Shown: positions 8,384-18,700 of the stretch, in pieces
How positions within the stretch are numbered: the stretch's first letter is position 1
Layout of the letters: the number at the start of each line of letters is the position of its first letter
From: an uncultured bacterium
GTDB lineage: Bacteria; Acidobacteriota; Aminicenantia; Aminicenantales; CALLJL01
DNA length: 41,845 nt
Assembly (NCBI GenBank): GCA_938092135.1
Contig: CALLJL010000006.1
Location: 1-41,845, forward strand
Reading direction: 5' to 3'
Notes under the pieces: model-generated
Seen by the model: the letters and a program-made list of their open reading frames with translations, nothing else
Database searches by the model: none
What the model was told of the DNA's origin: nothing
Translations under genes and position numbers: made by a program

Positions 8384-8872
8384 GGGTTAACCTCGCTAGG
8401 TATTATTCATCGATTTGCTTACTTAAGCCTCAAATAAAGGATAATAATTGGCCTTCAACCAATGCGGCCGATGAAATTTCTTTGTCTCAATTTCCTTCTC
8501 CAACCATCGTGAGGAAGGATAAATCGAACCTTTAAGTTCTGTCAAGGATTAGTTAGTTGAGTTAAGGGAGCAGGGAGTTCTAATTGAGGCCGTCGCGGCG
8601 GCCAAAGGCGCCAGAAATGAGGCAAACCCCTGATAGCGGTTAAAAAGAGAATCATGAAAAAAAATTGAGGAAGAGCCTCATGAGCTTCCCAAGATTTCAT
8701 GATAAATTAGCGAGGTCACATAGGTCATCTTGACGTAGATGAAGATGAGGCCCAGACAGCTTAGTCGATGAGGGTGGCAATGAGGCCTATATTTCTTTTA
8801 ATCGAGGATAAGGCAAGGGATTAACTCATTAATATTTTAATAAAAGAAAAAAGAAAAAAGGAGAAAGGAAAA
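8384..8872. other. intergenic region upstream of divergent genes
   Basis: About 490 bases between the divergent M28 peptidase and the Tiki/ChaN-like gene. It contains a purine-rich run just before the next gene (AAAAAAGGAGAAAGG at 8855 onward, its ribosome-binding region). I recognise no coding sequence, RNA gene or terminator. Several GC-richer bases around 8585-8620 hint at older decayed sequence. Confidence 0.35.
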
Positions 8873-8885
8873 ATGAGAAAAATTA

Positions 8886-8893
8886 TTTTTTTT
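8886..8893 (+). other. poly-T (T8) tract breaking the start of the next gene
   Basis: Eight consecutive T residues lie between the well-placed ATG at 8873 (preceded by AAGGAG and AAAGG) and the long open frame. Reading from ATG 8873 gives MRKIIFF and then leaves the long frame. Removing one T restores MRKIIFLIFFPIFLFYGQE, a textbook signal peptide. This is a candidate phase-variation switch, a recent frameshift, or an assembly error. Confidence 0.6.
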
Positions 8894-9953
8894 GATATTC
8901 TTTCCGATTTTTTTGTTCTATGGTCAGGAGCTGGTAAAACCATGGAAGGAAATCCCTCAAACTGAGAAAGAAACGTTGATCGCTTATCTTAAGGCAAAAT
9001 GGAAAACACCTGAAGATTATGTCATTGAGAAATTTTCTGACTATGACCTTGTCTTTATCGGCGAATACCACCGAATTAAACACGATGTGGAACTGATTCA
9101 CCGTCTCATCCCTCGTCTTTATGAAGCAGGAGTCCGAAATTTGGCCATTGAGTTTGGTTGCCACGAAGACCAGGATAAAGTGGATAAGCTCATCAATTCT
9201 GACGAGTATGACGAAGATTTGGCGCGGCGATTGATGTTTAATTCTGATCCCTGCTGGGGTTACATTGAATACATGGACATATACAGGAAAGCGTGGGAGC
9301 TGAACAAATCTCTACATAAGGATAAGCCTAAATTCAGAGTCGTTCATCTTAGTTATCGGCCTGATTGGTCTGGGCTAACTGAAGAGATGACCCCTGAGCA
9401 GAGGGAAAAAATGTGGCATAAAGGAAACCCGGACGAATTTATGGCCCAAGTCGTCCTTGATGAATTCGTCAGCAAAAAAGAAAAGGCCCTTATTTATTCT
9501 GGCTCCCACCATGCTTTTACCCGCTACCAACAGCCTATTTATGATTTTGAGAAAAAAACTTTCATTGGATTCGTTACTAACCGGATGGGAAATATTGTGT
9601 ATCAAAAGATTCCAAACAAAGTCTTCAACATTTTTCTGCATTCTCCTTGGATAACAAAGAAAAATCCAAATGAACACAATTATCCTGTGGGAGGTGTGAT
9701 TGACCTTGTTATGAGCGAATTCGATGAAAAGCGCGTCGGTTTTGATGTCATAAACTCACCTTTCGCCAAGATAAAGGATACCGAGACTTATTATTCAATC
9801 GGGTATACTGAATTTACTTTGGGCATTTTTTGCGACGGCTATATTTTTCAGAAGCACTTCAAAGACTATGAGGGATGCACGGTAGATGAAAAGTTCATTA
9901 CACCTGAGAATTTTCCTGAAGCCATCACTTCACTTCCCAATCTCCAGGCCTGA
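8892..9953 (+). CDS. Tiki/ChaN-EreA-like superfamily protein, start frameshifted
   Basis: Resembles the haem-binding-uptake/Tiki/EreA-like fold: VFIGEYHRIKHDVELIHRL (GExH motif, Glu58/His60), followed by LAIEFGCHEDQDKV and later ALIYSGSHHAFTRY (His206/207), the spaced acid/histidine signature of that superfamily. Enzyme activity (esterase, metalloprotease or metal/haem binding) is unknown. The frame opens only at a TTG (8892) with no ribosome site. The real initiation is very likely ATG 8873, which has one, but an extra T in a T8 tract puts it out of frame. After the TGA stop the same frame runs on for 27 codons (PEMLIQAMKDDANMKKRFRD...) to TAA at 10035-10037, which may be a lost C-terminus. 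The intact gene would therefore be about 8873-10037 and exported. Family call moderate. Confidence 0.6.
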   Translation: MIFFPIFLFYGQELVKPWKEIPQTEKETLIAYLKAKWKTPEDYVIEKFSDYDLVFIGEYHRIKHDVELIHRLIPRLYEAGVRNLAIEFGCHEDQDKVDKLINSDEYDEDLARRLMFNSDPCWGYIEYMDIYRKAWELNKSLHKDKPKFRVVHLSYRPDWSGLTEEMTPEQREKMWHKGNPDEFMAQVVLDEFVSKKEKALIYSGSHHAFTRYQQPIYDFEKKTFIGFVTNRMGNIVYQKIPNKVFNIFLHSPWITKKNPNEHNYPVGGVIDLVMSEFDEKRVGFDVINSPFAKIKDTETYYSIGYTEFTLGIFCDGYIFQKHFKDYEGCTVDEKFITPENFPEAITSLPNLQA

Positions 9954-10046
9954 AAACTTATCACAAAACCAGAGATGTTGATTCAGGCGATGAAAGATGA
10001 TGCCAATATGAAAAAAAGATTTCGTGACCTTAAGTAATTAGAAAAA

Positions 10047-10057
10047 GGGACACAAAC
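10047..10057 (+). repeat. dispersed GGGACACAAAC motif, copy 4
   Basis: AAAAAGGGACACAAACTATT just downstream of the Tiki/ChaN-like gene, in the same A-run-plus-motif context as copy 2. Confidence 0.65.
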
Positions 10058-10323
10058 TATTTTTATAAACATCCATAGGGTACATTGCAATTCATAGAGT
10101 ATAAAACTGGTTTTTACATGCCTCTTTTATGCCCAATTCTTATCCCTTTAAAAGGAAGAAGCACCCTTTTTAAACCAAATTTCTTGATCTAAAATTCTAA
10201 TAATTATCTTTATTAAAAAGCAAATGTTAAGGCGAAAAATTTTAGCCAAGAAGAAATTGAACTTAACAGGTTTGGCTACCAACCTCTGCCTATGGCCAAA
10301 TAGGGTCAATTGAAAGGGATAAA

Positions 10324-11091
10324 ATGGGTAAAAAAGGACAGATTATTTTTAAAATATTTTTTGTTGGTTTATTAATTTTTATTATTTCTTATATTTTGAG
10401 TTCAGAAAGGGTAGCTCTATCTTTAGCTTTATTTACTGAAACCAAGTTCTCTCATTTTCATGAAAAAGCTTTAAACTTGGAAGATGGCTTGACTGTTCGT
10501 TATACGCTTTATCTGCCGCCTTCAATCGAAAAGAAAAAATCTCTGCCTTTAATTCTGGTTCTTCATTATGGAGGCACTGTCACCCCCTATTTTGGGAAAG
10601 ATATTCTGGTTTATCTGGTTGAACCGGCTTTTCAGTCCCTTGAGGCGATTATGGTTTCTCCTGATTGCCCGGCCCGCACCTGGAATAATCCCATAAGCGA
10701 AAAAGCTATTCTCGCTTTAATTGATAATCTCCTAGCCAATTATCCTGTGGATAAAAATAAAATAATTATTACAGGCTACAGTATGGGAGCGGTAGGTACA
10801 TGGTATTTTGTTTCTCGCCATCCAGGACTTTTTTCCGCGGCCATTCCCATCTCTGGCGTTCCGAAGGAAGCTATTTCCCTCGAAAATAATCCAACTCCCT
10901 TTTATGTTATTCATAGTGAGGATGATGAATTAATCCCACTGGCTCAGGTTAAGAAGTTTGTTCAGGAAATGAAAGCGAAAGGCGTTAAGGTTCACCTTGA
11001 AGTTATAAGGGGCGTTGGCCATTATGAATATGATGGATATGTTGAAGCTCTTAAGAAAACTGTTTTCTGGATAAAGAAGCAATGGTCATGA
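10324..11091 (+). CDS. membrane-anchored alpha/beta hydrolase (prolyl-oligopeptidase/PHB-esterase-like)
   Basis: Serine hydrolase with an uncleaved-type N-terminal anchor (residues 8-26, IFKIFFVGLLIFIISYIL). The fold shows YTLYLPPSIEKKKSLPLILV, LHYGG oxyanion region, nucleophile elbow GYSMGA (Ser153), acid in HSEDDELIP (Asp200/201) and His233 in GVGHYEY. The charge-relay triad is complete and the protein ends soon after the His helix, as in small phospholipase/carboxylesterase or polyhydroxybutyrate-esterase relatives. It sits alone on the plus strand with AAAGGG upstream of ATG 10324. It probably acts on esters or peptides at the periplasmic face of the inner membrane; the exact substrate is unknown. 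Confidence 0.85.
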   Translation: MGKKGQIIFKIFFVGLLIFIISYILSSERVALSLALFTETKFSHFHEKALNLEDGLTVRYTLYLPPSIEKKKSLPLILVLHYGGTVTPYFGKDILVYLVEPAFQSLEAIMVSPDCPARTWNNPISEKAILALIDNLLANYPVDKNKIIITGYSMGAVGTWYFVSRHPGLFSAAIPISGVPKEAISLENNPTPFYVIHSEDDELIPLAQVKKFVQEMKAKGVKVHLEVIRGVGHYEYDGYVEALKKTVFWIKKQWS

Positions 11092-11280
11092 AATTAGGAA
11101 TTTTTCTCAGCGTAAAAGCTGGGTAGCGATTGCTGTTCCGATAACGAGAACGCCTGTCAAAACAGTGAGATCGCCCGTATGACGACTCCAGACTTTACCG
11201 AGGCAAAAACCTTAGATAAAAGCAACTACGCATTGATAAAATTAAATATATCAGTTCTTTTATAAAACCAAATTATTTAT

Positions 11281-12147
11281 TTAAAACAAATACCCCAAAG
11301 AAATAGTATAGACGTAATTATTCATTTTGAGTTCATAGGTGATATCTTGAGCCATAGGAAAGCCAAGGGTGGCAAATTGAGAAGCCGGGACGAGAACCTG
11401 ATAGTGGTTGGCGTTCAGGCCGAAGAAAAATCGCTGGTCAATAATTATCCGACCCTTAGGTAACGGGAAATCTAGCCCGCCGCCAATGACCAGGCTCCAC
11501 TCCAAATTGTTAGCTTCTTTCTTGAGGTCTTTCTTTTCTAAAAAGGATAGCTGGAAATCAGCGACTTTAACTCGAATTCTACTTTTTAAGTTGCCTGTAA
11601 GATTAAATCCAACGGAAGGACCAAATAAAAAAGTGGGTTGAATAGTCGAGGAAAGCGGGATAGATAATTTTACGAGGAGCGGCACTTCTAGATAATTTAA
11701 GCTGCGGGTATCATTAACTTTAATTTCAACGTTTGGAATAGGGATGGACACATCAACCCCATACTCGCCTCCCTTCTGAAAATAGAGAAGCTCGGATTGA
11801 AGAGATAGAAAATTGTTTATTTTATAAACCGAAAGAATCCCGGCTGAGAAAGCAGAAAGAGAAAACTTTTCTACTTGAAATCCTGGCTCTGTTTCCTGGC
11901 CCCGGAGTTGTCCCTGGTTATAGCCGACTTTAATCCCGAAATTCCAACGGCCAGTAGCCTCGCAGAAGGTAAAAATTGACATTAAAACTGTTAACACCAA
12001 AAAAATTGAAAGCAAGCTATGCAAAAAAGAATCAAACCTCTGTGTTTCTTTTTCTCTTTCTCCATGTTTTGGTCGCTCTTTATTTATTAATCTCAATTTT
12101 TTAACCTCATATAAAGTTAGCTTAATATTAAAAAATTTTACTAACAT
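11281..12147 (-). CDS. outer-membrane beta-barrel (porin-family, OMP_b-brl_2-like) protein
   Basis: Likely outer-membrane protein. It has an N-terminal hydrophobic segment (SLLSIFLVLTVLMSIFTFCEA, about 45-66) preceded by an unusually long charged leader, so translation may start downstream of the given ATG. The rest is a run of amphipathic strands typical of PF13568 barrels: WNFGIKVGYNQGQL, FSAGILSVYKINNFLSLQSE, SLNYLEVPLLVKLSIP, TFLFGPSVGFNLTG, LVIGGGLDFPLPKG and a terminal VYTISLGYLF ending in Phe. The SLNYLEVPLLVKL strand is the most diagnostic. Function unknown; such barrels are commonly small porins or binding proteins. It is a single gene, convergent with the alpha/beta hydrolase. Confidence 0.7.
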   Translation of the reverse strand: MLVKFFNIKLTLYEVKKLRLINKERPKHGEREKETQRFDSFLHSLLSIFLVLTVLMSIFTFCEATGRWNFGIKVGYNQGQLRGQETEPGFQVEKFSLSAFSAGILSVYKINNFLSLQSELLYFQKGGEYGVDVSIPIPNVEIKVNDTRSLNYLEVPLLVKLSIPLSSTIQPTFLFGPSVGFNLTGNLKSRIRVKVADFQLSFLEKKDLKKEANNLEWSLVIGGGLDFPLPKGRIIIDQRFFFGLNANHYQVLVPASQFATLGFPMAQDITYELKMNNYVYTISLGYLF

Positions 12148-12376
12148 TTTATATAATGAAATGACTATAAGTAAAGTATTAAGTAAATTTTTACTCTTAT
12201 TTTAAAATTAAAATTCAGGGAATTCGAATGAGCCTATTTCCCCTTCTTTTCTCTTCTTTTCTTCTCTCTTCTCTATCTTTTTAGATGTTTTCTTGAAGAT
12301 GACCTCTTTAAAAAAGCATTGAAAAGATAGGTATTTCCACTCAAAGAGCTTGGTTGGGTCTAAAGTTAAAAATCTC

Positions 12377-13624
12377 TTAAAAGGGTTGATCGAGCAAATA
12401 GCTGAGGGCAAGAGAGGTCATCAAGAGAGTGGCCGCAGGCAAAGCCCGTTCATCGAAATCAAAGGCCGGATGATGGTGGGGATAAGGGCAATTGTCGCCA
12501 GCGCCGAAAAATAGAAAAGCTCCAGGAACCTTTTGTAGATAATAGGCAAAGTCCTCACCGCCCATAACGGGATTGATCAACTCCAAGCTATTTTCGCCAA
12601 AAAGCTGTCGGGCGACCTCAATGACAAAATCAACAGCCTTGGGATGATTGATGACGGCCGGAAAACCCCGCTTGTATTCAAAATAAGCTGAGGCGCCAAA
12701 AGCCTGGGCTGTTCCTTCGGCAATTTCCCGAAGGCGCTTTTCAGCCAAAGCCTGGACATCAGCTTCAAAGCTGCGCACTGTGCCGCGAAGCCTAACTTCA
12801 TCGGGAATAATGTTAAAGGCTGTTCCGCCATCAATGGTTCCGAATGAGACAACACAAGGTTTAAGAGGATCGATATTGCGACTAACAATCGATTGAACAT
12901 TAACGACTATTTGGGAGGCCACCAGAATGGGATCGACGGTTTGATGGGGCATTGAGCCATGGCCACCTTGGCCTCGAACCAAAATAGTAAATTCATCGGA
13001 ATTGGCCATCATCGCGCCTTTAACCAGGCCAATTTTTCCAGTGGGCAATGGCTGCCAGAGATGAAGACCAAAGATAGCCTCCACGCCTTCTAATACCCCC
13101 TCGCCAATTATACGAGCAGCCCCGCCAGGGGGCCTCTCTTCGGCTGGCTGAAAGATTAGAACAATGCGGCCAGGCAATTTGTTTTTCAGTCCAGTTATTA
13201 GTTTCGCTGCTCCCATAAGAATGGCCATATGGCCATCGTGAGCGCAGGCATGGGCAGCTCCTCGATGAAGCGATTTGTAAGGTTTATCGCCTTCTTCCTC
13301 AAGGGGAAGAGCGTCCATATCAGCTCGTAAGGCCACTGTTTTCCCCCTTTGAGCGCCTACAATTGTGGCCACAAGACCCGTTTCAGCCACAGGGCGCACC
13401 TTGAGGCCAAGCCCTTGAAGAAATTTATAGATGACTTCCTGAGTCCTTTTTTCATTAAAGGCGATCTCGGGATGCTGATGGAAATCCCGGCGCCAGGCAA
13501 TAATCTCTGGAGTTAAAAGGTTAAGCTCTTCTTTGATCATCTGCTGTAGTTTATTTTTTGCTTCGTTTTTGTTTTTATTTGGCTTATGACCCTTATTTTT
13601 AGTTTTAATTTTTTTATTGATCAT
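12377..13624 (-). CDS. M20-family amidohydrolase (hippurate/IAA-amino acid hydrolase type)
   Basis: Metal-dependent deacylase releasing an amino acid from an N-acyl amino acid. Catalytic domain: RRDFHQHPEIAFNE (about 45-58), RADMDALPLEE, Cys127 and His129 in HACAHDGH, Glu162-Glu163 in QPAEERP, His188 in FGLHLWQ, and the late HHHPAFDFDE (383-391). The dimerisation domain (GQGGHGSMPH onward) is intact. This Cys/His ligand pattern defines the M20D (HipO/AmhX) branch. Length of 415 is slightly long because of a Lys/Asn-rich start (INKKIKTKNKGHKPNKNKN) that is probably an unstructured extension. The start has CAGGAT upstream, supporting 13624. It lies before the SSS symporter on the same strand with a 190-base gap, so co-regulation is possible: uptake of an acyl-amino acid or its product. 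Confidence 0.92.
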   Translation of the reverse strand: MINKKIKTKNKGHKPNKNKNEAKNKLQQMIKEELNLLTPEIIAWRRDFHQHPEIAFNEKRTQEVIYKFLQGLGLKVRPVAETGLVATIVGAQRGKTVALRADMDALPLEEEGDKPYKSLHRGAAHACAHDGHMAILMGAAKLITGLKNKLPGRIVLIFQPAEERPPGGAARIIGEGVLEGVEAIFGLHLWQPLPTGKIGLVKGAMMANSDEFTILVRGQGGHGSMPHQTVDPILVASQIVVNVQSIVSRNIDPLKPCVVSFGTIDGGTAFNIIPDEVRLRGTVRSFEADVQALAEKRLREIAEGTAQAFGASAYFEYKRGFPAVINHPKAVDFVIEVARQLFGENSLELINPVMGGEDFAYYLQKVPGAFLFFGAGDNCPYPHHHPAFDFDERALPAATLLMTSLALSYLLDQPF

Positions 13625-13814
13625 TGTTTCATCCTGTTTTTATTTTTTCTTTCTTAACTTTTTAAAACCTAATCAAGTTAATCAAATTGATGACCCTGAA
13701 TTCAGAATTTCCTTTTTTTCAGCATGCAAAAAATTATTTATAAAATAATTTATAAAATTCATGAGAAATTAACCAAAGATAACTCCATTCTTTTAGCCTC
13801 AATTAATCTAACCG

Positions 13815-15260
13815 TCATTCCTGATTCTTTGATGACTCATCGTTATTTATATTAGATTGGGTTAACAAGCTGATAATAATAGTTATTGTTGTATTAATAA
13901 CCAGGGCAACGAAACCGGCGTTCATTCCCAGGAAGGGATCATGGCCGCTAAAGACGAGAGTTGCTGCCAAACTGAAACCAACGACAAGGCCGCAGACGAC
14001 ACCGAGGCGGGTTGCTTTCTTCCAGAATAAACCAAAGACAACGCCAGGGAAAAATTGGCTGACCCCGTTATAGCCAATAAGGAGAAGATTAACAAGAGCC
14101 TGGGGATAGTAAAAAGCCAGAACAAGGGCTATAACCATAATGATTAAAACCAAAATTCTTGAAAGCCGGAGAACTGTAGTTTCCCTTGCCTCAGGGGCGA
14201 ATCCGGCTTTATAAACATTTTTGGCCAGAAGAGTGGCAGCAAAAAGAACAAGCACCGAAGAAGGCACCATGGCCGTAACCGCTCCGGCTGCACCCACGAA
14301 CCCCAAAAACCAAGAGGGATAGGTTACCCGAACCAGTTCCAGAAAGGCCATGTCGCCATTTTTCAGGTCAGGAATAACGAGAAGGGCCGTAAAGCCGACC
14401 ATGAGAACAAGCAGAATAGGAATCTGATAAAAGGGCATAATGGTGGCATTTCTTTTGATGGTTTCAGCACTTTTGGCCGAGAAAGCTGAACCGAAAACAT
14501 GGGGCCACATGTAAAATCCCAACCCAGTAAGGAGTGCCGTCGACATTACCCAAAGCGTGTCCATATTGGAAGAAGCACCTGGAAAAATGAGATGGCCGGG
14601 ATGTTTTTCCATCAGAACCCGAAACATTTGACCGAATCCGCCAAAATAGATATGGGGAACGCCAATACCCACAATTCCCACGGCCAGAATCATCATGATA
14701 TCTTTGATGATGGCGACCCAGGCTGCTCCCCTGAGCCCACTGGTGTAAACGAAAAGGCAGGTGAGAACAAAGCTGATTAAAATAGCTGTTTTCGAGCCGA
14801 TAGCACCATCGCTTGCCACCTCAACAATCAATCCCAGACCGGTGAGCTGAAGCTGCAAATAAGGCAGGATGCAGAGAACGCCGATGGCCGCAACTAAAAC
14901 ACCTAGCCAGCGGCTTTCGTAGCGATGAATGAAGAAATCAGGCTGGGTATGGAGGCCATAGAGTCGTCCCACCTTCCAAATTGCAGGTAAGATAAAGAAG
15001 GAAACCGTATAAGCAAGGGTTCCATATATGAGAATATAAAAAGTAGGCGCCCCTCGGGAATAGGCCCAACCGCTGGCCCCAAGAAAGGTGAAAGTGGTGT
15101 AAATTTCTCCAGCCATGAGGAGCCACATGATGATGACCCCAAAGCGGCGCCCGCCTACAGTCCAGTTTTCAAGATTCATTTTTACGCGGCTTCCGGCATA
15201 AACACCGAGCGCCGCGGAGATGATGATGGTCAAGAGAATAATTAAGAGGGCCGGGCTCAT
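13815..15260 (-). CDS. sodium:solute symporter (SSS family)
   Basis: Inner-membrane Na+-coupled transporter of the SSS family (PF00474), with about 13 hydrophobic segments. Diagnostic stretches include LENWTVGGRRFGVIIMWLLM (the first SSS segments), YTTFTFLGASGWAYSRGAP, YTSGLRGAAWVAIIKDIMM (the classic GG/GLRxxxWVxxxKD motif) and GAAGAVTAMVPSSVLVLFAA. The 481-residue length fits. The start codon lies 5 bases after the DUF3311 stop and its ribosome site (AGGAG) overlaps the last codons of that gene, so both are translated as a coupled unit. Substrate is not identifiable from sequence; SSS members carry sugars, amino acids, pantothenate or short carboxylates. The adjacent M20 amidohydrolase hints at amino-acid-type solutes. 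Confidence 0.92.
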   Translation of the reverse strand: MSPALLIILLTIIISAALGVYAGSRVKMNLENWTVGGRRFGVIIMWLLMAGEIYTTFTFLGASGWAYSRGAPTFYILIYGTLAYTVSFFILPAIWKVGRLYGLHTQPDFFIHRYESRWLGVLVAAIGVLCILPYLQLQLTGLGLIVEVASDGAIGSKTAILISFVLTCLFVYTSGLRGAAWVAIIKDIMMILAVGIVGIGVPHIYFGGFGQMFRVLMEKHPGHLIFPGASSNMDTLWVMSTALLTGLGFYMWPHVFGSAFSAKSAETIKRNATIMPFYQIPILLVLMVGFTALLVIPDLKNGDMAFLELVRVTYPSWFLGFVGAAGAVTAMVPSSVLVLFAATLLAKNVYKAGFAPEARETTVLRLSRILVLIIMVIALVLAFYYPQALVNLLLIGYNGVSQFFPGVVFGLFWKKATRLGVVCGLVVGFSLAATLVFSGHDPFLGMNAGFVALVINTTITIIISLLTQSNINNDESSKNQE

Positions 15261-15265
15261 TTATC

Positions 15266-15562
15266 TTAAGCTCCTTCCTTTTCCTTCTCTTTTTCATTCC
15301 CTTTATCTTTTTCTTTATCTTTTACTTTCTTTTTCTCTTTATCTACCTCTTTTTGGCCTTCATCTCCATTGATTCTTTTCTCAATCTGGTAAGCGGCCAT
15401 CAAGATAAAGGGCGTAAGAAATACCCAGAGAACAATCCAGAAAAGAATGAAGGGGAGACCGATAATAACTGGTTCGAGGCGATTAACCAGCGGCAAGGCA
15501 AAAACCAGGGTTAAAAAAGGAATAAAACCCAGAAGTAGCGCCAGCCTTCTTCCCTGGCTCAT
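15266..15562 (-). CDS. DUF3311 small membrane protein, SSS partner
   Basis: Two transmembrane segments (LALLLGFIPFLTLVFALPLV; GLPFILFWIVLWVFLTPFIL) are followed by a tail of almost pure Lys/Glu/Asp/Gly from about residue 67 (EVDKEKKKVKDKEKDKGNEK). The two helices, the P and N residues between them and the position directly upstream of an SSS symporter match DUF3311 (PF11755), a small subunit that regularly pairs with such symporters. Stop codon and symporter start are 5 bases apart, so the two are translationally coupled. The charged low-complexity tail is longer than usual. Its role is presumably stabilising or modulating the transporter. Confidence 0.8.
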   Translation of the reverse strand: MSQGRRLALLLGFIPFLTLVFALPLVNRLEPVIIGLPFILFWIVLWVFLTPFILMAAYQIEKRINGDEGQKEVDKEKKKVKDKEKDKGNEKEKEKEGA

Positions 15563-15712
15563 TAATTCCTCCTTTTTCTATTATTTTTTATTTAAAAATC
15601 GATTCTTTATATTAAGATTTAAATTCTGGATAAATTTCAATAAAAGATTGCGATTTTCGGCCAATTTTTAAAAAATTAAAGGGAGAAAGACCAAAGCCAG
15701 AAAGAGAAAGTT

Positions 15713-18700
15713 ATGCAATTAGATAATTTTTCCAAATTCATTGGTTTAATGGGGCTTTTAATTTTTTCTTTTTACCTCCCTGGGTTCACTAAGAAAAATG
15801 GGATAGTTTCCCTGAGAGAATTAAGCCAGTTCTTTGTTGATCCGCCGCCGGAATTCAGGCCGATGCCTTTTTGGGTGTGGAACGAAGATATGACCATGGG
15901 CAAAATAACCGAACAACTTCAGGATTTTAAAGAGAAAGGCTTTGGCGGGGTCTTTATCCATCCCCGACCCGGCCTGATTACTCCTTATTTATCAAAGGAG
16001 TGGCTTTCTCTTTTTAAAGAAGCTGTGGCTCTGGGTCGCCGGCTCAATTTGAAAATATGGATTTATGACGAGAATTCTTATCCCTCAGGTTTTGCTGGCG
16101 GTCTTGTTCCTGAGGCCATGCCTGAGGCGAGCAATCTCGGCCTTAAAGCCCGCAAGATAAAAGGGGAGGAGCTTGCCGAAGCTATTTCGCAGGATATGGT
16201 TTGCCTTTTAAAAGAGGAGGCGGGAAAATTTATTGACCTTACCGAGGCCGCTAAAAGCGGCCAGAAATCTTGGCCTGAAGGCAATTACTGGCTTTTGGAA
16301 TTAAACCGGCCTGAGCCCTCACCTTGGTATGGTGGTTTCACCTATGTTGATTTAATGAGGCCGGGGGTAACTCAAACTTTCCTCCGCATCACCCTTGAGG
16401 CTTATAAAAAAATCTGCGGCTCTGAATTTGGCCGAACTGTTCCTGGAACCTTCCAGGATGAAGCTCACATTGGTCCTCCTGGAAATTCCTGGACGGTCAA
16501 TTTCACTCCCGCCCTTTTTGAGGAATTTTCGAAGCGATGGGGTTATGATTTAAAAACAAACCTCCCCTCCTTATTTGAAGAGGTAGGCAACTTCCTCAAG
16601 GTGCGCCATGATTTTTATTTAACTTGCCTCGAGCTTTTTATTGAGAACTGGGCCAGACCTTATTTCAATTATTGTCAAAAGAACAACCTCCAGTTAACCG
16701 GCCATTATTGGGAGCATGATTGGCCCCGGCCCCGCCTCGTGCCCGATAACATGGCTCTCTACGCCTATGCCCACATCCCCGGCATCGATATTCTGATGAA
16801 TGAATGGAGTTTAAGCCCCAATGCTCAATTTGGTAACGCCCGAGCAGTAAAAGAAATAAGAAGTGTGGCCAATCAACTGGGTCGCCGTCGAACTCTTTCG
16901 GAGACGTATGGCGCCAGCGGTTGGGATCTTACCTTTTTTGATCAGAAACGAATTGGCGATTGGGAATATGCTTTGGGAGTCAATTTATTGAATCAACACC
17001 TCTCTTTTTCGACCATCAAGGGCGCCAGGAAAAGGGACCATCCCCTGTCCTTTTCCTATCATGAACCATGGTGGCCTGCCTATCCTTTGATGAATGATTA
17101 TTTTGCTCGCCTTTCCCTAAGCCTTAGTTCGGGTGAACAGATAAATCGGGTCGTAGTTATAGAGCCCACAACTTCGGCCTGGATGTATTATTCGCCGGTA
17201 AATAAAAATGAAAATTTTCTGGCCATAGCCACCAATTTCCAGAATTTTCTCCATGAACTGGAGCGCCTTCAGGTTGAATATGACCTGGCCAGCGAATTGA
17301 TTATTAAAGATTATGGCCAAATAAAAGGGAAAAAATTCCGAGTCGGGCAAAGATATTATGATATCGTTATTTTGCCACCTGGCCTGGAAAATCTTGAACC
17401 CTGGACCGTGGCTTTAGTCAAAGAGTTTCTTGAAAAAGGGGGTTCAGTTATTTCCTGGGCAGATAAGGAAATTAAAGAAGGGGGAAGACCTTCCCCCCTG
17501 CTGGAATCGCTCAAGAAATTTCCCCATTTTAAGGATTTTTCAGGCCAACCTGTGAGCTCTCTTATTTCTTCCTGGCCTGATCTTATTCAGGCTGAAATTA
17601 AATTCGAAAACCTCACCGGAGAGGAAAAGCTTTTTCACCACCGCCGTCAATTTAATGACGGTCAACTTCTTTTCCTGGCCAATATAAGTGATGAAAACGT
17701 AGCTTCGGGCGAAGTTCGACTTAAAGGTCAATGGATTGAGAGATGGGACGCCCTGAGTGGACGAATCGAGCCTTACCCAGCCCAAGCTGAGGGCGAATGG
17801 CTTAGCCTGGACTTTTTCTTAAATCCTGGGGAAAGCCTTCTTTTGGCTATCTATAAAGAAAAAAGAATGGGCCAAGAAAAAAAATTGAATATATCAAAAT
17901 TAAAGGATAGGCAAATTGAGCCTGAAAATATATTTTCTTCGACGAAAAACAAGAAATTTCAAGGGAAAGGATTCGCTCAAATTGAGCTTAGGCCTAAAAC
18001 AATAAAAAGGCTTGATCCCAATGTTCTGGTAATTGATTTCTGTGATTTAATTCTGGGTGACAGAACTGAAAGGGACCTCTATTTTTATGAAGCGCAGAAA
18101 AAGACTTTCCTTTTCCACGGTTTCGAACGTAATCCCTGGGATTCGGCTGTTCAATTTAAAGATTCTCTTTTATTGAAAAATAAGTTTCCTCCTGATTCTG
18201 GATTCAGGGCCGATTTTCATCTTGAGGTAGCTTCTGGAGTGAAGCTCAATTCTTTGAAGCTGGTTGTGGAACGGCCGGAGATTTTTAAAGTGGCGGTCAA
18301 TGGCCAAAGGCTTGAACCTGGAGCTGATTCCTGGTGGTTAGATAAAAATTTCGGAATATTTGATTTGAGCCAAGTGATGCAAGAAGGTCACAATCTGATT
18401 AGCCTGATGGTTAGCCCTTTCAGCCTGATGGCTGAACTTGAGCCAATTTATATTCTGGGAGATTTCGCTGTGGAGAAGGCGGCCAGAGGTTTTGTTCTTA
18501 AATCTGAAAATACCCTTGATCTTGGCTCCTGGAAAGACCAGGGGCTTCCCTTTTATGGCCATCGAGTTCTCTATGAGGCCGAATTAGATTTAACAGAGGA
18601 CAATGTCAGCCAGGCCGAATTCTATTTTCAGGCTCCCAATTGGCAAGGAGCTCTGGCCGAATTGGTTATAAATGGGAAAAAGGGACAAGTTGAAAATTGT

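Noticed and set aside
9375..9677. 100-codon minus-strand frame
   Set aside because: Shadow of the Tiki/ChaN-like gene, which has superfamily motifs in its own frame.
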